Shown: positions 59,221 to 64,000 of the stretch, piece by piece
Position numbering within the stretch: the first letter of the stretch is position 1
Layout: the number at the start of each line of letters is the position of its first letter
Source: Aquila chrysaetos chrysaetos
Taxonomy: Eukaryota > Chordata > Aves > Accipitriformes > Accipitridae
Length of the DNA: 64,000 nucleotides
NCBI RefSeq assembly: GCF_900496995.4
Contig: NC_044006.1
Coordinates: forward strand, 19,428,214 to 19,492,213
Reading direction: 5' to 3'
The notes under the pieces: generated by a model
What the model was told of the DNA's origin: nothing
Databases searched by the model: none
The model's input: only the letters and a program-made list of their open reading frames with translations
Position numbers and translations under genes: made by a program

Positions 59221-62200
59221 CTAACACCAAGGCTCTGGATAAGGAAGCTGGAGTCCAAAAGCATTAGTACAGATGTGTATGAAATATAATATAAGGAAAA
59301 AACTGGTTTGGGTGTGTTCTTGGTTGAATAAAAGCTTACTTCCTCGCTCCCATCCCTGGGTGTGGGAAGACAGACCCTTAAGTTTTGAGGAAAAGGAAAA
59401 TTTGTTTCCTTTCTGGATTGAATGTAAATTATACCCCTATAATTAGATAGTTTATCTAGGAAAAAGCTTTTAGATAACTAAGGCCAGCAACAATCATGCG
59501 AAAGAGCCCCTTGAGACTGGGGAAGTATTCTGCATTTAAATTTTAAAATTGGTGCTTTTATAGCCTAATTTGGGATTGCAGATGTCTGTGTAAAGTATCA
59601 GTGCTGTTTTTTCCCCATACCTTTTTTCTGGCACCAGAACACTTGTTCTTCCTTATGGGTGGAACACTAAGTGATCATGCTGCCTGTTGTCAGTTCCCCT
59701 TCACCACCTCTCACTAGATGACACTGGGGCATCTTGAAGAATTTCAAAAGGTGCCAAAGACTAGAAATGTCATGTAACTGTATAGAAGTTGGTTTTGCAA
59801 AGTTTTTATAGGATTGTTTGACTTTCTCTCCCTGGGGTCAATATAAATAAGCTTTTTCTATTCTACAGTTGGTGTTAGTTGGCTGGTTAGTTAGCACAAG
59901 TGTTACTGGCTAGCAGGTCTCACTTATGTTTCTGGTCTGGCAAAACAGCATGCTAGATGGTTGCATCTACAAGGGAGTTTTAGCTCTGGTCGTAATTCCA
60001 TTCTTGAAGTGAATCTCCCAGTTGTTCCCATTTACTGGGCTTTCATTCACATCGTGGGGCAGTCTGACGGAATGCGAACTTGGTATCTTTCAGAAAAAAT
60101 ACTAAATCAGAAGATTCTGTCTGGAATTACATCTAGTAGGGTCCATTTGCTAATTAGTATTCAGTCTGTCTGCCTTGAGGCTTACGCCAAGGACACTTTT
60201 CAGGAAGACAACAAGAGAGGGAAGAGGAACCTGCACTAACTGCCTGGTGGGAAGTGATGGCCACTGGTGTCTAGAAAACCAAACTTGGTTCTGCCAGTTA
60301 TGGAACAACTTGTACAATAATAATGCATAAAATTTATAAACATTTTTGTAAATATATACTTGCAGTTAAGCCTGTATTAATCATTTACAAATTAAGACAA
60401 TTTTTCTGAGCATAGCTGTTGTTCCAGTAAAAGTGTAAATGTGGCCTTAGGTGTAGTCAAGTCTTAATTAGTTCTCATAGTACAACTTCTTATGCAAATT
60501 TTGCAGCGTTTGGCTTTCCTTGTATGTAGGAAGTAGTTCGTATTTTCTGTGAAGTGATGCTCATTTCTTTAAAAGGAGAAAAAGGTGTCTAGTAGCAAGT
60601 TTTAGAAGGTTTTTTTGTGTAGAAACTCTGAGAATCCGTAAAAGCACATGACACATTTAACATGCAGGCTGTAAGCTGTAACTTAAACATTGCAAGTTAA
60701 ATTGAATTAGCCACAGTAGTTCTGACCACTTTTTACAGATGGATTGCTTTGTCAATTGTTGAAAACTTGTCAGCGGTAAAAGCTTCAAGCTTGTTCATCT
60801 TAATTCTGTAAATGTTGAGGTGTTTAGCACAGACAGGTAGCACTTGAGGATCTGCAGTGGGCTTGCTGAGTTTGCTTTTCCTAATGAGGAAATTAGCAGA
60901 TAGTTCTGTTTCCTCTTTGGATGGTGGGCTTTTAATGATACCCCCCTCCTCTGTTCCCATTTGTGACATTTGAAGATGGTCAGGCATGTAGAAGCACACA
61001 GGAATGTAGGTATAGTGTGTCTGTAGTAGACTTGAGGGGCTTCCAAATGTTTGCTGAGTAAAGGCCAATAGTTGTAATGATTTCTAAGATCAGGAAATTG
61101 ATGCTAACAGCAAAAAGAAACCAGTGAAATCTCCTTAAAATCTGGTTGGTAATAAAGATGTGACCAATGTTTTTGTGCTTCTGTACAAATGCTGTGAAAT
61201 CAATATAGCTTTGAACAAATCTGACCTGATTTGAAATAACAAATTTAATGCTAGAGAGTATCTTGCATCTGCTGTCAGAAGAACTATAGCTGAAATGACC
61301 TTTATTTCTTAGTGTGCTGCAGACATTACTGTTGTCCAATCCCTTTAAAGATCTTAATGTAGCTCTTTATGGGCTACTTATATTTAAATAAATATATAAC
61401 AATTAAAAAAACCCAACTATACTTTGGGACTGGAAGAAGCCATCCAGGTCAGTTTATCTGGTCTCCCTCACTCATGATAACTAGCCCTTTTAATCATTGC
61501 AATGAAACCTTTCAAATTAAAAAATGCCATGCCCCACCAGCCCCAAAACCAAACAACCCCAACCTCAGCATATGCATTTTGCTGAAATACATTCAGTAGG
61601 CCTGGTACAAGGACTTCAGAAGTGGCTGGTTGAAATACTTCATTTTTAAAGAAGTGTTCAACTTAAATCTTTGTTGAATACGTTTTAAATGACTCCTTTC
61701 AGAATCATAGCTAGGTATGTTTTAGGAAATATGCTAACTTTATGTCCAGTCCTTCAGGATTGTTTTAAGTAGCAGAAAAGACACAGGTCATGGTTATGAT
61801 CAGGAAAGGGGAAGCCCTTAAATCTAAGAAGAGACGAGTATGCATCTCATCTTCTTTTTGCAGGAAGTTAGAGGCAGGAGGATGCTCCTTTTCCAGTAAT
61901 TAGGAAGTTAGCTAGTACAGAAGGAAAAAGTACAGCATCCTGATAGAGATGGCAGTGCTGCATCTCCAATTGAGGGGGTGGAGGATATTGTGAAATGTAC
62001 TCTGGTGGTAAAAGTAGCAAGTTATGTCCAATTGCAAATAAGTCTGTTGGTTATTTCAGTACCTGAATTATCTCTGGAGCAATTTAGGCCTATAATTCAA
62101 ATGAAGCATTATTAGAGATGAGTGGGGAGAGAAAAGAAAAAAAAAACAAAACAAAAACCCTTCATGGAAATTTGGAAGGAAAGATGATGTTTTGGAGGGG

Positions 62201-64000
62201 TGGTTCTGACAACCTCAATCTTTATTTTACAGTATAGATGAGTTTAGATCAAACTTTAAAAAGCAGTTAACCTGAAATGCATACTGTAAAGAGGAAGTTT
62301 GTTGTCATTGTTTGTGGTGAGTTTATTTTTGGAAGGAATATTCTTGGGAGAGTAGAGGCTTATTGATGTACACTGTATCACAACTCGGTGTAGCAGAGAT
62401 TTTTGCTGGAGTCTGAATCTTGCCTAAAACCATTTTCCACAGCTTTCTGATTGATTTTTCTGTAAGGCTATTTCACTCCAGCATAATTGGATGCTGGGGT
62501 GACTAGTACTGCTCTCCTGGTATGATCCTCGATTTAGGACTCTGCCCTTGCTTTCTTTCTGATTAGTCTGTGTGGCTTAAGTGTTTCACTGTTGAGAAGT
62601 TTTGTTCAGAAGCAGCATAGGTTTGGGCTGCCTATGTATTTTTGAAGACTGTCTTCTCCAGTTCCCCTCATCCCAACCTCAGGTTTTCTGTTGATTCTGG
62701 AGTGTGTGTGTGTTTGCTGGTTTACCTTCTGATGTGTCTTGATGTTTGAGACACCTTACAGTGCAACATTTACTGAATCTGCTGGCTTCATCCTTTTAAT
62801 TCCCTACCTTGTAGGCTGCTTCAGTTGGGCCTTCATTTTTGTGATCTTGATTTGGCTGTTGTCTTGCCTTTACTTTTGAGAACAGAGTTCCTGATAACGC
62901 TATGGATATTCACGTACAAAAACTTGCCCTGGTTTTTTTCATCATACTAATTTTGAACAATAACTGATGTTACTGGAACTCTAAAAGTTGTCTGTCCCCA
63001 CTCCCCCCCTTTACAAGGATGTTGTACTACACAATGACCTATTTTAGCCATAGCATTTGGAAACAGCTAGGAAGAATCCAGACTTGCATCTTCCTTTTCA
63101 AAAATATTAGAATCAATGCAAATTCCTTGGCAGTCATTGCCTTAGCCATGACTCTGTTTTGCAGTTCTTGACCTCATTTGGCTGCTTTTTTTTCATATCG
63201 ATACCAGTGGATTTCTTTGACATGGCTCTTTTTCCACTGGCCAGTCTGATGTGGCAAACTGTCTTTTTCTAATCCTTCTCTGATCATTTTAACGTTGGTA
63301 GATCTGTAACGTGACCAGCATAAAGTTACCACTGGAAAATAACTAAAGCTTCTGTCTCCAAGATTGCTGGTTCCTTTGAGAGGTTTCCCATTGGAACATG
63401 GCAAATACGATTAGCGTCACAGATGTTAATGGATAAAACACTCTACAGAAAACCACTTTTTTTTAATGTGGCACTGGAGTCACTGTTAGACTTGTTTATT
63501 TCAAGGTTTATGGTTTTTCTCATTTTTTCTAGTTTTTCAGTAATCATACATCTTTAAAAGCTGTAAAATTGAAATTAGTATTTTCATTTCAGTATTGTGT
63601 GCTTGTCAGCTTTTTATCCCAAACCAGGTTATAGTGACTTTTAGGAAAATGAGACTCGAGTACTTTTTGTTGAGGTGAAGGGAAAAAAAAAAAAAGGAAA
63701 AAAAACCCCAAAACAAACCAAAATCTACCACCCAAAAACTTGAAGGATTTTCTTGCTTAATGAAAAACAGAACAAAGTGAAGGGGAAAAAATTAAACCGT
63801 GCATTCCATATGTGGTCAGCCTCTTTTCGACTAGTTTTTCTGTAGAGCTTTTTTTTTTTTTACTGAGTTTTGGGGGGGTTTTTTGGTTTGGTTTTTTTTT
63901 TTTTTTTCAGATTCTGGAATTCCCTTTTCACACTGTTTCTTAATATAGTGGACAACCTTTTGAAAATGCTTGGGTGGGAAAGTTTGGTTGATGTAGAGGG

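Larger units (their letters stand above)
39633..64000 (+). other. SEPTIN7: SEPTIN7 intron 2, running off the window end
   Basis: It begins with the donor GTAAGT at 39633. I looked for exon 3, which should begin by completing Gly and continue with ESGLGKST, and found none, so the rest of the window is most simply intron 2. It is AT-rich and holds one solo LTR (46679-47822), T-rich tracts, two hairpins, and two stretches with coding-like or exon-like character (about 56.5-57.8 kb on the plus strand, 58.8-59.2 kb on the minus strand). Between these I see nothing I can name. Many A/T homopolymers near 62140, 63680 and 63890 are low complexity only. Confidence 0.75.

Noticed and set aside
60733..61339. 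Two overlapping minus-strand open frames of 111 and 119 codons
   Set aside because: Different registers, no recognised similarity, and composition like translated AT-rich intron.
1..64000. CRISPR arrays, prokaryotic operons, tRNA or rRNA genes
   Set aside because: No regularly spaced direct repeats other than the LTR array and simple tandem duplications, and no RNA gene structure I could support.

Overview
This is a stretch of vertebrate nuclear DNA, almost certainly from a bird. The evidence is a chicken-repeat-1 (CR1) LINE copy at the left edge, two LTR insertions of types I recognise from many bird genomes, AT-rich unique sequence with very few genes, and one CpG island. No bacterial or viral operons are present. 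Most open frames here are chance or low-complexity.

The one gene I can name is SEPTIN7 (SEPT7) on the + strand. It encodes the septin-7 subunit of hetero-oligomeric septin filaments. Its promoter and first exon lie in a TATA-less CpG island at about 19.34-21.56 kb. Exon 1 ends at 20642 with the splice donor GTGAGT. Exon 2 (39530-39632) is unmistakable: its 34 codons read as the septin-7 stretch just before the P-loop. No exon 3 is visible, so 39633-64000 is intron 2 and the window ends inside the gene.

Region by region: 1-690 is a 5'-truncated, antisense CR1 copy. 691-19339 is intergenic, holding an ancient amniote repeat (16649-16935), one candidate conserved regulatory stretch (16040-16470), moderately CpG-containing patches and short tandem repeats. 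19340-21560 is the CpG island, with ETS and SP1 motifs, two short upstream ORFs and extreme homopolymer tracts. 20643-39529 is intron 1, with a solo ERVL-type LTR at 34442-35024 flanked by the 5-bp duplication ACTTG. 39633-64000 is intron 2, with a second solo LTR at 46679-47822 (antisense, flanked by GAAGG) that carries an internal degenerate array, two hairpins, an exon-like cluster at about 56.5-57.8 kb and an antisense open frame at about 58.8-59.2 kb.

The most interesting signal is at the septin-7 5' end. In the Met frame, exon 1 codes for a segment that aligns without gaps to the known septin-7 N-terminus (SAAAE at the same distance from the second Met), but the canonical first Met codon is GCC. 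Exon 1 also ends one base into a codon (ATG G|) while exon 2 begins at phase 0 (CAA CAG AAG). Joining the two as written gives a stop after six codons. This could be a real indel, an undetected intermediate exon or alternative first exon, or a sequence error.
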